This document shows, piece after piece, positions 8,398 through 16,753 of a stretch of 18,205 nt of DNA (position 1 is its first letter; the number at the start of each line of letters is the position of its first letter). This DNA is from Glaciecola sp047637355. Its GTDB lineage: Bacteria; Pseudomonadota; Gammaproteobacteria; Enterobacterales; Alteromonadaceae. The stretch spans positions 1-18,205 of the forward strand of contig JBLIKA010000074.1 of NCBI GenBank assembly GCA_047637355.1, in the 5' to 3' direction. A program made the translations under genes and the position numbers. The notes beneath the pieces were generated by a model. The model saw nothing but the letters and a program-made list of their open reading frames with translations, made no database searches and was not told the DNA's origin.

Positions 8398-8512
8398 GAC
8401 TTCTCCTTAGGTTCAAAAAAATGATACTTCACTATAAGAATTTGAATGTTGCAAATTTAACGATAAAACGCAACAGTAGGATATTACTTAAAATAACAAT
8501 TGAGACAACACA

Positions 8513-9181
8513 ATGCTTAAATTATATGGATTTGACGTAAGTAACTATTACAACATGATTAAACTAGCAATGGCCATAAAAGGTATTGAATATGAAGCCG
8601 TTATTACATATCCGAATCAAACTCCTGAGTACCTCGCAATTTGCCCTACCGGCAAAGTGCCTGCATTAGAAACTGCGGATGGCGTGTTAATCGAAACTAA
8701 TGTTATTTTAGAATACTTAGATGAATTATCACCTGAAAATCCATTAATTCTAGGTTCAGCTTACGAGCGTGCCAGAATTAGAGAGTTAATGAAGATGGTT
8801 GAACTGTATATAGAATTACCCGCGCGACGCTGCCATACCGAAGCTTTTTGGGGTGTACCAGTGCACGAGCAAACTAAAACAGAAGTAAAACGCGCTCTCC
8901 TCAATGGTATACAGGCGCTATCTCGTGCAGCTTCATTTTCGCCTTACCTTGCTGGTGATAAAATGACAGCGGCAGATATATTTTTCTTATATTCAATGGG
9001 CTTAGCGTCAGCGGTGGCCAAAAAATTATTTGAAATCGATTTATTTGCCGAAGCACCTGGCGCAAAAGAGTTATTTGCCACGTTAAACGCGATGCCAGAA
9101 GTAAGGGCTATCGCCAAAGATCAAGCAGCGGCTCAGCCTGACTTCAACGCTTATTTAGCAAAAGCGTTTGCAAAAAAGTAG
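8513..9181 (+). CDS. Glutathione S-transferase family protein
   Basis: The protein has 222 residues and a soluble GST fold. The N-terminal thioredoxin-like domain (1 to about 80) has the strand-turn start LKLYGFDVSNYYNMIKLAM, with Ser10/Asn11 where the catalytic Ser/Tyr/Cys usually sits. It also has the cis-proline motif GKVPALET (Pro50) and the glutathione gamma-Glu contact IETNVILEYL (Glu61-Thr62). The C-terminal helical domain contains the N-capping box LAGDKMTAADIFFLY. The class cannot be fixed from motifs alone and the substrate is unknown. The start ATG at 8513 has a weak GAGAC upstream. It is transcribed away from trxC and ends at a clear terminator at 9208-9236. Confidence 0.9.
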   Translation: MLKLYGFDVSNYYNMIKLAMAIKGIEYEAVITYPNQTPEYLAICPTGKVPALETADGVLIETNVILEYLDELSPENPLILGSAYERARIRELMKMVELYIELPARRCHTEAFWGVPVHEQTKTEVKRALLNGIQALSRAASFSPYLAGDKMTAADIFFLYSMGLASAVAKKLFEIDLFAEAPGAKELFATLNAMPEVRAIAKDQAAAQPDFNAYLAKAFAKK

Positions 9182-9207
9182 TAAACAGTAAAAATTGGAT
9201 GATTTGC

Positions 9208-9236
9208 AGCGGACCGTTTTAGTCCGCTCATTTTTT
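9208..9236 (+). terminator. Rho-independent terminator after the GST gene
   Basis: AGCGGAC and GTCCGCT form a perfect 7-bp GC-rich stem around a 7-nt loop (CGTTTTA), followed by CATTTTTT. It begins 27 bp after the GST stop codon. Confidence 0.88.
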
Positions 9237-9328
9237 ATACTTCCAATGAAGACCATTTGATATATGCCGACGGCACAAGTTGTCGTGCTGCCTGCTCAGT
9301 TGCATCTATTGTTTTTTGCCACTTGTGA

Positions 9329-9751
9329 CTACGCAATCCAATCCCGCTTTATAGCCACTCTAGTTAACAGCAACAAACCAATTGCAATGACAGCGACGCC
9401 GCTTTGCATAACGAGAACGACACTGCCGAGCACAGCGATGGCATCAACTACGATAAATATACCAATATTCTGTAGCACTAAACCTGCAATAGATAACAAG
9501 AATAGAGGTAAAGCGAACGCTTTCTTCATCAGTAACGCTGCACATCCTAACGCGCCGGCGAAAACCGCGACCAACGATGCATAAGACGACCACATCGGTG
9601 TGTCGGCATACATCTGTTGCTGTGCAGTAGGAAGGGCTGCGATAGCCTCAGGGGTGATCATAAAATTCATAATGACAGCGGCAGCGCCGAGTAAGTTCCA
9701 TAATAGCGCAACAAAGGCAGCAACGATAAACCAGACTGGTGTTGTATTCAT
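9329..9751 (-). CDS. Small four-helix membrane protein of unknown function
   Basis: The protein has 140 residues with four predicted hydrophobic helices (about 7-29, 54-72, 78-98 and 103-129). Its periplasmic-type loop between helices 1 and 2 contains TPEAIAALPTAQQQMYADTPMW. This architecture, with 'TPE.I..LP..QQ..Y...P.W' between helices 1 and 2, resembles short conserved inner-membrane proteins sometimes labelled sugar transporter without evidence. I do not assign a function. The ATG at 9751 is preceded by a G-rich TGGGGGAATCTC, which can serve as ribosome binding site. It is a single-gene unit between the GST terminator and the divergent glsA. Confidence 0.85.
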   Translation of the reverse strand: MNTTPVWFIVAAFVALLWNLLGAAAVIMNFMITPEAIAALPTAQQQMYADTPMWSSYASLVAVFAGALGCAALLMKKAFALPLFLLSIAGLVLQNIGIFIVVDAIAVLGSVVLVMQSGVAVIAIGLLLLTRVAIKRDWIA

Positions 9752-9785
9752 GAGATTCCCCCAAAAAAATTTTGTTTATTTATAT

Positions 9786-9814
9786 ATAATAGTTCGATGT
9801 AACTAAAAAGTAAA
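9786..9814 (-). promoter_or_regulatory. Candidate sigma-70 promoter for the small membrane protein
   Basis: On the minus strand TTTACT (9814-9809) and TATTAT (9791-9786) are separated by exactly 17 bp. They match the -35 and -10 consensus at four and five of six positions. Transcription would start near 9779, leaving a leader of about 28 nt before the ATG at 9751. Confidence 0.5.
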
Positions 9815-9919
9815 AAGCACCGCTTGTTTTGGATATCTGGTTAGTTTGATATAGTGTGACGTTCCGAGCATAAATGGTGTGCCTAAAATTTACTTAAGTA
9901 ATCTAAACTTGGAGACTCC

Positions 9920-10840
9920 TTGCAATCAATTCTTGATGACATAGCACAGCAAATGGCGCAATCAGAGGACAAAGGCCAGGTAGCTTCTTATATTCCTCAA
10001 CTCGCACAAATCGATCTTGACCAGTTTGCGATGAGCGTTGCGCTGCCAAACGGGAAAATATATAGCGCGGGTTGCGCACAAACGACTTTTTCTATTCAGA
10101 GTGTCTCAAAAGTATTCACGCTTACTTTAGCGTTAGGTAAATTAGGCGAGACTCTTTGGTCACGAGTTGGCCGCGAGCCCTCTGGCGACCCGTTCAACTC
10201 GATAGTGCAGCTTGAGCACGAACATGGTAAGCCACGTAACCCATTCATTAATGCAGGCGCGATTGCCGTTGCAGACTCTATTATGCAAGGCCATCAACCC
10301 AAGGAGACTTTAGCTGAAATAGTCCAATTTATTCGTTTTCTAGCAAATGATGAAAGTATTATTATTGACGAAAAAGTGGCTCGCTCTGAAGTTGAAACCG
10401 GTACCCGAAATGCCTCATTGGCTTATTTTATGGCCTCGTTTGGTCATTTTGAAAACGATGTGCAAGCTGTATTAGGGACTTATTTCCATCACTGCTCAAT
10501 TGCTATGAGCACCCATCAACTTGCAACTGCAGGACTATTTTTGGCTAACAATGGTATCAATCCAACTACCGGCTATGCTGTAGTGTCACCACAACGCGCA
10601 AAACGTATTAATGCGCTAATGTTAACCTGTGGACACTACGATGGTTCAGGTGAGTTTGCCTTTAGAGTTGGGCTGCCAGGCAAGAGTGGAGTTGGTGGTG
10701 GAATATTAGCCGTTGCCCCAGGCAAAGCCTCAATTGCGGTTTGGTCACCCGGCTTGGATGTTATAGGAAATAGTAAACTTGGCACTGAAGCACTTGAATT
10801 ATTTGCGGCTAAAACTGGATGGTCGGTATTTGGTGAGTAG
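9920..10840 (+). CDS. glsA: Glutaminase
   Basis: This cytoplasmic enzyme hydrolyses L-glutamine to glutamate and ammonia. Its 306 residues match the bacterial glutaminase length. The serine-dependent beta-lactamase-like fold shows the S-x-x-K catalytic motif (FSIQSVSKVFTL, Ser61 and Lys64), the signature PSGDPFNS, NPFINAGAIAV, the VARSE.ETGTRNASLAYFM segment and the C-terminal GLPGKSGVGGGILAV loop. It starts with TTG at 9920. The frame has a stop (TAA, 9899-9901) just upstream, so no earlier start is possible, and GGAGA sits 4 nt before the TTG. Starting here gives the family's usual N-terminus. A rare start codon on a short spacer may limit expression. The gene ends before a hairpin with a T-run. 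Confidence 0.95.
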   Translation: MQSILDDIAQQMAQSEDKGQVASYIPQLAQIDLDQFAMSVALPNGKIYSAGCAQTTFSIQSVSKVFTLTLALGKLGETLWSRVGREPSGDPFNSIVQLEHEHGKPRNPFINAGAIAVADSIMQGHQPKETLAEIVQFIRFLANDESIIIDEKVARSEVETGTRNASLAYFMASFGHFENDVQAVLGTYFHHCSIAMSTHQLATAGLFLANNGINPTTGYAVVSPQRAKRINALMLTCGHYDGSGEFAFRVGLPGKSGVGGGILAVAPGKASIAVWSPGLDVIGNSKLGTEALELFAAKTGWSVFGE

Positions 10841-10895
10841 TCTTAATTAGACATCAAGGTCTTTTTGGCTTGCAAGAAACAGCAACAATTGGGGT

Positions 10896-10931
10896 GAGAC
10901 AACTCACTACGTTCGTAAGTTATCTCTTTTT
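10896..10931 (+). terminator. Probable terminator after glsA
   Basis: GAGACAACT and AGTTATCTC form a 9-bp stem with one internal mismatch and a 13-nt loop, followed by TTTTT. It lies 55 bp past the glsA stop and just before the convergent SirB2-family gene. Confidence 0.55.
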
Positions 10932-10960
10932 ATATTTCTGATTAATTCCGCCCATCATAC

Positions 10961-11404
10961 TCAGCAGATAGCCGCTACCATTGACTGTGCAAATTCAACA
11001 TAAGCATTCGGATCTTCAGAAGTCCCTTTGACTTTAAGGCGATCAGCATATGCAAGTCTAGCGCTCATTACCAACCAAAAAATAGCACTGATAAGACCGA
11101 CAAAGCGCCATAGGTTTGATTTAGCCCATTTAAGTGCAAGGGTTATTGATAACACATATAGCACAAATCCACCGAGCTTTGATGATGCCCAACCATTGAC
11201 AAATGGATATAGGTTAAGGGGATTAACAGCGACCATGTAAATAAAGGTAATAACAAATAACGTATATAAAACGTGCGGTCCTATTTTTAATAGCTTGTTA
11301 TTGACCATTTCTGATTTTTTCATGGTCAACACAAAACTAACGATAAATAAAACAAAAGTAAGCAAAATTATAGTGAGATGGGCGTGTTTAACTATCGTGT
11401 ACAT
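10961..11404 (-). CDS. SirB2-family inner-membrane protein
   Basis: The protein has 147 residues from the chosen start, with four hydrophobic helices. The family pattern is visible: MYTIVKHAHLTIILLTFVLF at the start, then LKIGPHVLYTLFVITFIYM, NLYPFVNGWASSKLGGFVLY and an SITLALKW helix. SirB2 was named from Salmonella as an up-regulator of invasion genes, but its molecular role is unclear and the name should not be read as virulence. A longer start three codons upstream (ATG at 11413) directly abuts AAGGA with no spacer. The ATG at 11404 has AAGGA at a 9-nt spacing and matches family N-termini, so I chose it. No sirB1 or hemK/prmC neighbour is present, unlike the common prfA-hemK-sirB context. 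Confidence 0.85.
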   Translation of the reverse strand: MYTIVKHAHLTIILLTFVLFIVSFVLTMKKSEMVNNKLLKIGPHVLYTLFVITFIYMVAVNPLNLYPFVNGWASSKLGGFVLYVLSITLALKWAKSNLWRFVGLISAIFWLVMSARLAYADRLKVKGTSEDPNAYVEFAQSMVAAIC

Positions 11405-11727
11405 GGCATTCATTCCTTAGCGGTTTTTATTTTTTTCGTTTACTGATTGAAGGCACTATGCTCATCATCAACTTGTTGCAAACTATACTATTAGGGTTTC
11501 ACGCAGATACCAAGCTAAATTAGTGCTTTAGGAGCAACGTGCTTAATTAAATCGATTAAAGAATACTAAAACTAGGCATTGATGTATCCTAGGTACTGGA
11601 TAAACTAAACTTTCTTGCTAATTAAATAAGCATTTCTTGCGCACTTAACTAATACTGTCTATGCTCTGAAAATTATTACCCCACAAGCAATATGTAGACG
11701 TTTGAACATGCAACCTGAAACAATTCT
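11405..11727. other. Intergenic region between divergent SirB2-family gene and gss
   Basis: These 323 bp hold no convincing gene or relic. The right part has a candidate sigma-70 promoter for gss. The left part contains the SirB2 ribosome binding site (AAGGA). A loose A/T palindrome around 11540-11560 (TTAAT, then ATTAA) is too imperfect to call an operator. Confidence 0.5.
11637..11665 (+). promoter_or_regulatory. Candidate sigma-70 promoter for gss
   Basis: TTGCGC (11637-11642) and TATGCT (11660-11665) are separated by 17 bp, about 63 bp before the gss ATG. Both boxes match the consensus at four of six positions. Confidence 0.4.
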
Positions 11728-13641
11728 ATGACCTCTACCATTGATGCTAAACCAACGATTTTTGGTACCTTACTTGGTGTAGCCGCTGGCGGCGTTTGCT
11801 CTTACTCAAGTGATTATGAAACAGCTAACGAAACTGAATATCCCAATCGCTCCGCGTATCGTAGCTACTATGACGGTATTTATATGGGCTATAAATGGCA
11901 ATGCGTCGAATTTGCAAGGCGCTGGCTGTATGTTAATAAAGGCTACATATTTAATGATGTCAGTATGGCATATGAAATATTTAATCTTAAAGACGTTAGG
12001 CAAGTTCAAAGTAATACAACGCTTCCTTTAAAAGCATTTAAGAATGGTTCTTTACGTCACCCAGAACCCGGCGCTATGCTGATTTGGGACGAAGGTGGCG
12101 ATTTTGAGCATACTGGACACGTGGCAATAATCAGTGAAGTGCTGCCACATGCGATCCGGATTGTTGAGCAAAATATGGATTTTGTTAAATGGAAAGAAGG
12201 CTGTAATTACTCTAGGGAAATTGTGTTAAAAATTGGCGAACAAGGCGATTTTTGGTTACATTGCCCACCCAAAGAAGGTCAAATTTTGGGGTGGATGTTA
12301 CAAACTGAAGACGAATTGAATAGTGAAGACACCCCCCAAATTACTCCTGAATTATACAATGTGCATCTGCATGAACACAAAACAGCGTCCACGAATTCAC
12401 GTCCTTGGTTAAACATCGCTAATGAAGATGAGGCAGCCTACGTAGAAATGATGAAAGGGCATTGGTTAAGCTCTGTCAAAGAAGACTTTACTTATTATTA
12501 CGATATATCACAAACCGCAGAAGAGTTGTTAGAGACAGCCACCGACGAATTGCACGGTATGTTTATGCATGCGACAGACTATGTACTTCAACATCCAGAA
12601 ATGCTTGAGGGATTTGGCTTTCCAGAAGGTATTTTGCCGCGCATTAGACAATCGTGGGACAACCGTTTGAATCAGTTAATCACTAGTCGGTTCGATTTTG
12701 CTTTGTCTGAAAATGGCTTAAAAGTTTACGAATATAACTGCGATTCAGCGTCGTGTTATATGGAAGTAGGTAAAATTCAAGGCAAGTGGGCAAAACACCT
12801 GAACATAAAACGTGGCCATGATGCGGGTAGAAACTTATTTACTGACCTTGTCACGGCATGGAAAAAGAGCGACGTAAAAGGCAAAGTTCATGTCTTGCAG
12901 GATACCGATCCTGAGGAGGATTACCACGCCTTATTTATGCAAGAAGCAATTAAAGCAGCGGGCCTGGAATGCGAAAGAGTGGTTGGTTTAGACTCCTTAA
13001 AGTGGAACGACGACGGCGTTATTGTTGATGCTGCAGGCGTGCCTCTCAAGTGGATTTGGAAAACGTGGGCATGGGAAACAGCTCTAGAACAACTTCGACA
13101 AGAAATGGTCGATTCCTCGGATAAGAGTTTTATTAACAATCCAACTATCAGCGCCGGTCAAACACCAAAGCTAGCAGATGTGCTGTTGCGTAAAGAAATC
13201 ATGGTGTATGAACCCATGTGGACCTTAATACCCAGTAATAAAGCCATACTCCCTATATTGTGGGCTTTATTTCCAAACCATCCATGGTTGCTTGAAACAA
13301 GTTTAGAACTAAGTGAAGAACTAAAGCAAAAAGGCTTCGTTTCGAAACCAATCGTTGGCAGATGTGGCGCTAATATCCAACTCATAGATGAAAACAACCA
13401 AACTCTGGCTGAAAAAGGAGGCAACTTTGGTGAGCGTGACTACGTGTACCAACAACTTTGGCCCCTGCCTAAAGTAGGAAAGTACTATGTTCAAGTCTGT
13501 ACTTTCGCAGTATCGGGTAATTATTCAGGCAGCGGTGTTCGAGTGGACCCATCTATGATTATTGGTAAAGACAGCGACTGCATAGCGCTTCGAGTTCAAG
13601 AAGATGATGCAATTAATATTACGAAACCCATAGGCTCATAA
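11728..13641 (+). CDS. gss: Bifunctional glutathionylspermidine synthetase/amidase
   Basis: The protein has 637 residues, close to the E. coli enzyme (619), and is cytoplasmic. The N-terminal half is a CHAP-type amidase that hydrolyses glutathionylspermidine. The catalytic Cys59 (YKWQCVEFARRWL) and His131 (HTGHVAII) fall at the same positions as in E. coli Gss. The C-terminal half is an ATP-grasp synthetase joining glutathione to spermidine, with YEYNCDSASCYMEVGKIQGK (about 331-350), DTDPEEDYHALFMQEA, the KWIWKTWAWE segment and IVGRCGANIQL. Both activities look intact. The ATG at 11728 has only a weak GAAA upstream; the nearby ATG at 11708 is out of frame. The product buffers polyamine and glutathione pools in growth-arrested or oxidised cells. 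It is a single-gene unit followed by an AT-rich hairpin. Confidence 0.95.
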   Translation: MTSTIDAKPTIFGTLLGVAAGGVCSYSSDYETANETEYPNRSAYRSYYDGIYMGYKWQCVEFARRWLYVNKGYIFNDVSMAYEIFNLKDVRQVQSNTTLPLKAFKNGSLRHPEPGAMLIWDEGGDFEHTGHVAIISEVLPHAIRIVEQNMDFVKWKEGCNYSREIVLKIGEQGDFWLHCPPKEGQILGWMLQTEDELNSEDTPQITPELYNVHLHEHKTASTNSRPWLNIANEDEAAYVEMMKGHWLSSVKEDFTYYYDISQTAEELLETATDELHGMFMHATDYVLQHPEMLEGFGFPEGILPRIRQSWDNRLNQLITSRFDFALSENGLKVYEYNCDSASCYMEVGKIQGKWAKHLNIKRGHDAGRNLFTDLVTAWKKSDVKGKVHVLQDTDPEEDYHALFMQEAIKAAGLECERVVGLDSLKWNDDGVIVDAAGVPLKWIWKTWAWETALEQLRQEMVDSSDKSFINNPTISAGQTPKLADVLLRKEIMVYEPMWTLIPSNKAILPILWALFPNHPWLLETSLELSEELKQKGFVSKPIVGRCGANIQLIDENNQTLAEKGGNFGERDYVYQQLWPLPKVGKYYVQVCTFAVSGNYSGSGVRVDPSMIIGKDSDCIALRVQEDDAINITKPIGS

Positions 13642-13662
13642 CAAACGAGTAGTATGTTTATA

Positions 13663-13694
13663 CATAAATAAAGTCATCCAGCATTTTATTTATG
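13663..13694. repeat. Perfect 10-bp inverted repeat after gss
   Basis: CATAAATAAA and TTTATTTATG are exact reverse complements around a 12-nt loop, 21 bp past the gss stop. The stem is very AT-rich and not followed by a T-run, so it may be a weak terminator or 3' end stabiliser. Confidence 0.55.
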
Positions 13695-13864
13695 AGCGCT
13701 ATATATGAACACTTGCACACCTCCTGCGCTACAACTTTACACTTTAAAAAAATTCTCATTTAATGTTATATTATAACCATGCGAAATAGTCACTTATAGG
13801 CTATTATTGAAGGTAGCTATAACAAATCGTAATATTGAATTGAATCAAAAAAAGGAAGTAGTAC

Positions 13865-14806
13865 ATGGAAATATTGTTTGATTACATCTTGACTGTAGAA
13901 GTTGCCATTATCGCGCTAGTGTTAGTGTTGTTAAGAAGCAGCATTAAATTTGTGCCACAAAACAGAGTTTTCGTTGTTGAACGGTTTGGAAAATTCCAGT
14001 CGACTAAAGAGGCTGGGCTAAACTTCATTTTACCCTTTATTGATCGTATTGCAGCCGACCGTTCATTAAAAGAACAAGCGGTCGATGTGCAAGAACAGAG
14101 TGCAATCACCAAAGATAATATTTCATTGATGGTAGATGGCGTATTATATTTCCGAGTAATGGACCCATACAAAGCGACCTACGGCGTAGAAGATTATGCC
14201 TTTGCTGTAATACAATTAGCGCAAACCACAATGCGTTCTGAATTAGGCAAAATGGAGCTAGACAAGACCTTTGAAGAAAGAGATATATTAAACTTAAATA
14301 TCGTAACAGCAATTAACCAAGCGGCTGGCCCTTGGGGAATTCAGGTTATGCGCTACGAAATTAAAGACATCATTCCACCAGGTTCTATTATGGAAGCGAT
14401 GGAAGCGCAAATGAAAGCCGAAAGGGTTAAACGCGCGCAGATTCTAGAATCTGAAGGTGACCGACAGTCTGCAATCAACCGTGCTGAAGGCCAAAAAGCC
14501 GCGGTTGTATTAGCAGCTGAAGCTGACAAGTCACAGCAAATATTGCGAGCACAAGGTGAAGCATCAGCAATAGTCGCTGTCGCAGAAGCCCAAGCCGAGG
14601 CCTTGAGAAAAGTAGGTGAGGCAGCCAATACTGAGCAAGGTCAAAAAGCAATTCAACTTGATCTGGCAACGAGAGCGATTGAGGCTAAGAAAGCGATTGC
14701 GAAAGAGTCGAGTGTTGTACTACTACCAGACTCTGGGACAGACATCGCATCCGTAGTAGCCCAAGCAACAAGCATTATCAACGCGATGAAGAACAAAGGA
14801 GTTTAA
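13865..14806 (+). CDS. qmcA: SPFH/Band-7 (stomatin, QmcA-like) membrane protein
   Basis: The protein has 313 residues. A single N-terminal membrane anchor (about residues 8-26) is followed by the SPFH domain: FVPQNRVFVVERFGKFQSTK, GLNFILPFIDRIA, KDNISLMVDGVLYFRVMDP and MRSELGKMELDKTFEERDIL. Then comes a long alanine/glutamate-rich coiled coil (about 180-270, EAMEAQMKAERVKRAQILES and on) that mediates oligomerisation. QmcA-type proteins form large membrane-bound assemblies involved in membrane organisation and quality control. The ATG at 13865 has AAAGGAAG upstream. The stop codon lies one base before the NfeD start, and NfeD's ribosome binding site is inside this gene. This is the standard stomatin-NfeD operon. 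Confidence 0.94.
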   Translation: MEILFDYILTVEVAIIALVLVLLRSSIKFVPQNRVFVVERFGKFQSTKEAGLNFILPFIDRIAADRSLKEQAVDVQEQSAITKDNISLMVDGVLYFRVMDPYKATYGVEDYAFAVIQLAQTTMRSELGKMELDKTFEERDILNLNIVTAINQAAGPWGIQVMRYEIKDIIPPGSIMEAMEAQMKAERVKRAQILESEGDRQSAINRAEGQKAAVVLAAEADKSQQILRAQGEASAIVAVAEAQAEALRKVGEAANTEQGQKAIQLDLATRAIEAKKAIAKESSVVLLPDSGTDIASVVAQATSIINAMKNKGV

Positions 14807-14807
14807 T

Positions 14808-15278
14808 ATGGAATTATTTGCTAATAACTTGATTGAAACAATATTAATTATAGGTGTATTACTTTTAATCCTTGAAGTTGTCGTTTTAGGTTTTAGCACA
14901 TTTTTCCTAACTTTTACTGGTTTAGCCGCCGTAGCCACCGCATTAATAATGTGGCTAGGGCTCATTCCTGAAACGTTTCCTTGGACAATAAGCTCGATTG
15001 CCGTTTTCACTATTGTATTTGCTGCTCTGCTATGGAAAAGGCTCTCAAAATTACAAAATACCGTTGATTACAAGCGTGCCGATTCTGACCTAATAGGACA
15101 TACTTTTGTATTACCTGAAAATATCGAAGCCGCACTGCCAATGAAGGAAAAGCCTAAATATCAGTTCTCGGGTATAACTTGGTATCTAAATGCACACGAA
15201 AACTTAGTAAAGGGAACCGTGGTAGAAGTTGTTCAAGCCGATGTTGGTTCTTTATTGATTAGAGCTAAACAAGTTTAA
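14808..15278 (+). CDS. NfeD-like membrane protein (stomatin operon partner)
   Basis: The protein has 156 residues with two to three N-terminal hydrophobic segments (about 10-31, 33-50 and 57-77). These are followed by a soluble OB-fold domain (about 95-155: LIGHTFVLPENIEAALP, ITWYLNAHENLVKGTVVEVV, LLIRAKQV). This matches the short NfeD1b/YbbK class, which lacks the ClpP-like serine protease domain of long NfeD. It is translationally coupled to the stomatin gene: AAAGGAG lies within the preceding gene and only one base separates stop and start. The partner is thought to support or regulate stomatin assembly. Its stop codon overlaps the stop of a minus-strand gene relic by a few bases. Confidence 0.92.
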   Translation: MELFANNLIETILIIGVLLLILEVVVLGFSTFFLTFTGLAAVATALIMWLGLIPETFPWTISSIAVFTIVFAALLWKRLSKLQNTVDYKRADSDLIGHTFVLPENIEAALPMKEKPKYQFSGITWYLNAHENLVKGTVVEVVQADVGSLLIRAKQV

Positions 15279-15424
15279 CAGGCTGTAATAAGTGTCTTGT
15301 GCTCATCGCTTAACCACAATTCATCGCTGTCGCCAACGCCTTCCGCATATGGATTTTCAACGCCCCTAGCTATTACAAATTGACCGTAATGATTAAAGGA
15401 AAACAAAAACTGAAAAGCGGATGT
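15275..15424 (-). pseudogene. C-terminal relic of an unidentified minus-strand gene
   Basis: The minus-strand frame from about 15424 to a TAA at 15277-15275 encodes SAFQFLFSFNHYGQFVIARG followed by VENPYAEGVGDSDELWLSDE and HKTLITAC. It has natural amino-acid composition and codon use. There is no start codon, and an in-frame stop (TAA) lies just before the first readable residues, so the 5' part of the gene has been lost. The stop overlaps the nfeD stop convergently. That is how an intact neighbour would have sat, so it is likely ancestral sequence and not a chance frame. I do not recognise the family. Confidence 0.45.
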
Positions 15425-15670
15425 TTATATAAAAACGAAGAAAATTTGCACTTAGCTAAAAAAACCACGCGAAAGGGTCTTACCTTTTCTCTCGAAGAAA
15501 CTTAACATTACCTGGAAAGCAAAGCCTTGCCTTACTAAAATGCAAGATTGAAGTAGCTGGATCATTTTGGCTGTAAAAATAGAATAAAATAAAATTGCTA
15601 ATGTTCAGTTATTTCTCATAAGAGTGCTCGCTTCATTAGTAACTTTTAAAAACCTTTTAATAGATTATGT
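15425..15670. other. Degenerate spacer without recognisable gene
   Basis: This spacer is AT-rich and lies between the unidentified relic and the transporter pseudogene. It contains one 37-codon minus-strand frame (15565-15452) starting with ATG but without a ribosome binding site. No promoter or terminator is convincing. Confidence 0.35.
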
Positions 15671-16379
15671 ATGAACTCTGTAAGCACAGACTTCGAGTGG
15701 AAATTTGAACGGCGTGCGACCCCTTATGGGGTAATCCCCCCGTGCAATTTTTATAAATTACGCTCGATGATTTTTTCAATGCTCTGCTAAAAACATTTCA
15801 TCTCCATATTACGGATCTTTGTAAACCTTCCGTGGGGAGCGGGGCAAACGCATTTTTCTAAGAGCGACAGGGTTTTTTGGGCCGACCCTATTCACCACCT
15901 ATGGCGGATGGTCGACAATATCATTCACTAATTTTGTTTCTTTGGTTGCTGTTATGGTTGGTGTTTGGGGGACTGTTCTTCAGCGGAAAAATTTTAGAAA
16001 AATTTGGTGAAAAGTCGGTCATTGCATTCCGTTCGGGTTGTATCTGCATTCTTTTTGCTTTGTTTGCTGCTCTTCCTGCGCTGTGGTCAGAAAAATGGTT
16101 TCTGGTGAGTTTTGTCATAGCCGGCGAATTATTAAGTATCGCGGTGATCCCGATCTGTATGCGCCTGTGTTTACCGACCGTCGCCGCCACACAGTTCGTA
16201 ATTTACATGAGTATCAGCAACCTCGGAACTCTTCTAGGCGCCTTTCTCCCAAGAGCTACGCAGGCCAAGGCTACGAACAGCAGCTTTTCTGGGTCCTAGC
16301 GTTGTTTATGGCGCTTGTTTGCGTTTGGTCTATTTTTGCAAGTTCGCTTTATGGATCAAATAATCGACAAAGGGCCTAG
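15671..16379 (+). pseudogene. MFS transporter pseudogene with multiple frameshifts
   Basis: Reading across frames recovers a major-facilitator protein. The start ATG at 15671 gives MNSVSTDFEW, then a typical 'PYGVIPPCNFYKLRSMIFSM' N-terminus, stopping at TAA 15788. A second frame from about 15861 gives TGFFGPTLFTTYGGWS and NFVSLVAVMVGVWG. It shifts at a GGGGG run (15967-15971) into the frame giving LFFSGKILEKFGEKSVIAF, PICMRLCLPTVAATQFVIY and MSISNLGTLLGAF. It shifts again near 16250 into GYEQQLFWVLALFMALVCVW, ending at 16379. The AATQF.IYM..SNLGT motif is typical of AmpG-like MFS proteins. Total length is about half of a 12-helix transporter, so one or more internal deletions are likely. There is no functional product. 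Confidence 0.7.
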
Positions 16380-16753
16380 GCATAACGCTGACCTGTCCGA
16401 TGAAATACCGAGGCATTATATTTATATCACTAACTGCACTTTTATAATCGAACTGCGAACGATGCAAATGGCACTTAACTTTAAGCAACCAACTAAATGG
16501 CTGATATTCCAGAGTGATAGAACCCATCTTGAACTCCCATAGTTCTTGCATGTTTCATTGTCTAGCGCAATGGCATACTCTGATTGATTACCCGTGAATA
16601 TTACTCCGCCCTCGGTTAACTGACTAATTTGAAATCGTTACGAATTCTGTGTGCCAACAGATTGGAGATAAAGGCACATACATTTGATTTTTATGTGCCT
16701 AAAATTTCTTGTGATTTTTTTTGATTTTTGATAAATACTTTTTATTCAAGTCT
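16380..16753. other. Region between MFS pseudogene and signal peptidase gene
   Basis: No intact gene is present. A minus-strand frame (about 16640-16480) reads QISQLTEGGVIFTGNQSEYA and IALDNETCKNYG with an in-frame stop just upstream. It could be another decayed gene but I do not recognise it. The right end holds the probable terminator of the signal peptidase gene and a T-rich stretch. Confidence 0.35.
16667..16700 (-). terminator. Probable terminator after the signal peptidase gene
   Basis: On the minus strand AGGCACATA and TATGTGCCT form a perfect 9-bp stem with an 11-nt loop, followed by TTTAT. It begins 53 nt after the signal peptidase stop. The T-run is short, so efficiency may be moderate. 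Confidence 0.55.

Noticed and set aside
15452..15565. 37-codon minus-strand ORF starting MIQLLQSC
   Set aside because: No ribosome binding site and no recognisable motif; it lies in a decayed spacer and may be chance or a dispersed intergenic repeat.
15719..15732. ACCCC/GGGGT hairpin followed by TCCCC
   Set aside because: It falls within the coding part of the MFS relic and has no T-run, so it is probably a sequence coincidence.
16330..16551. 73-codon minus-strand ORF (MQELWEF...)
   Set aside because: It runs over the end of the MFS relic, has no ribosome binding site, and a different frame in the same stretch looks more coding-like.
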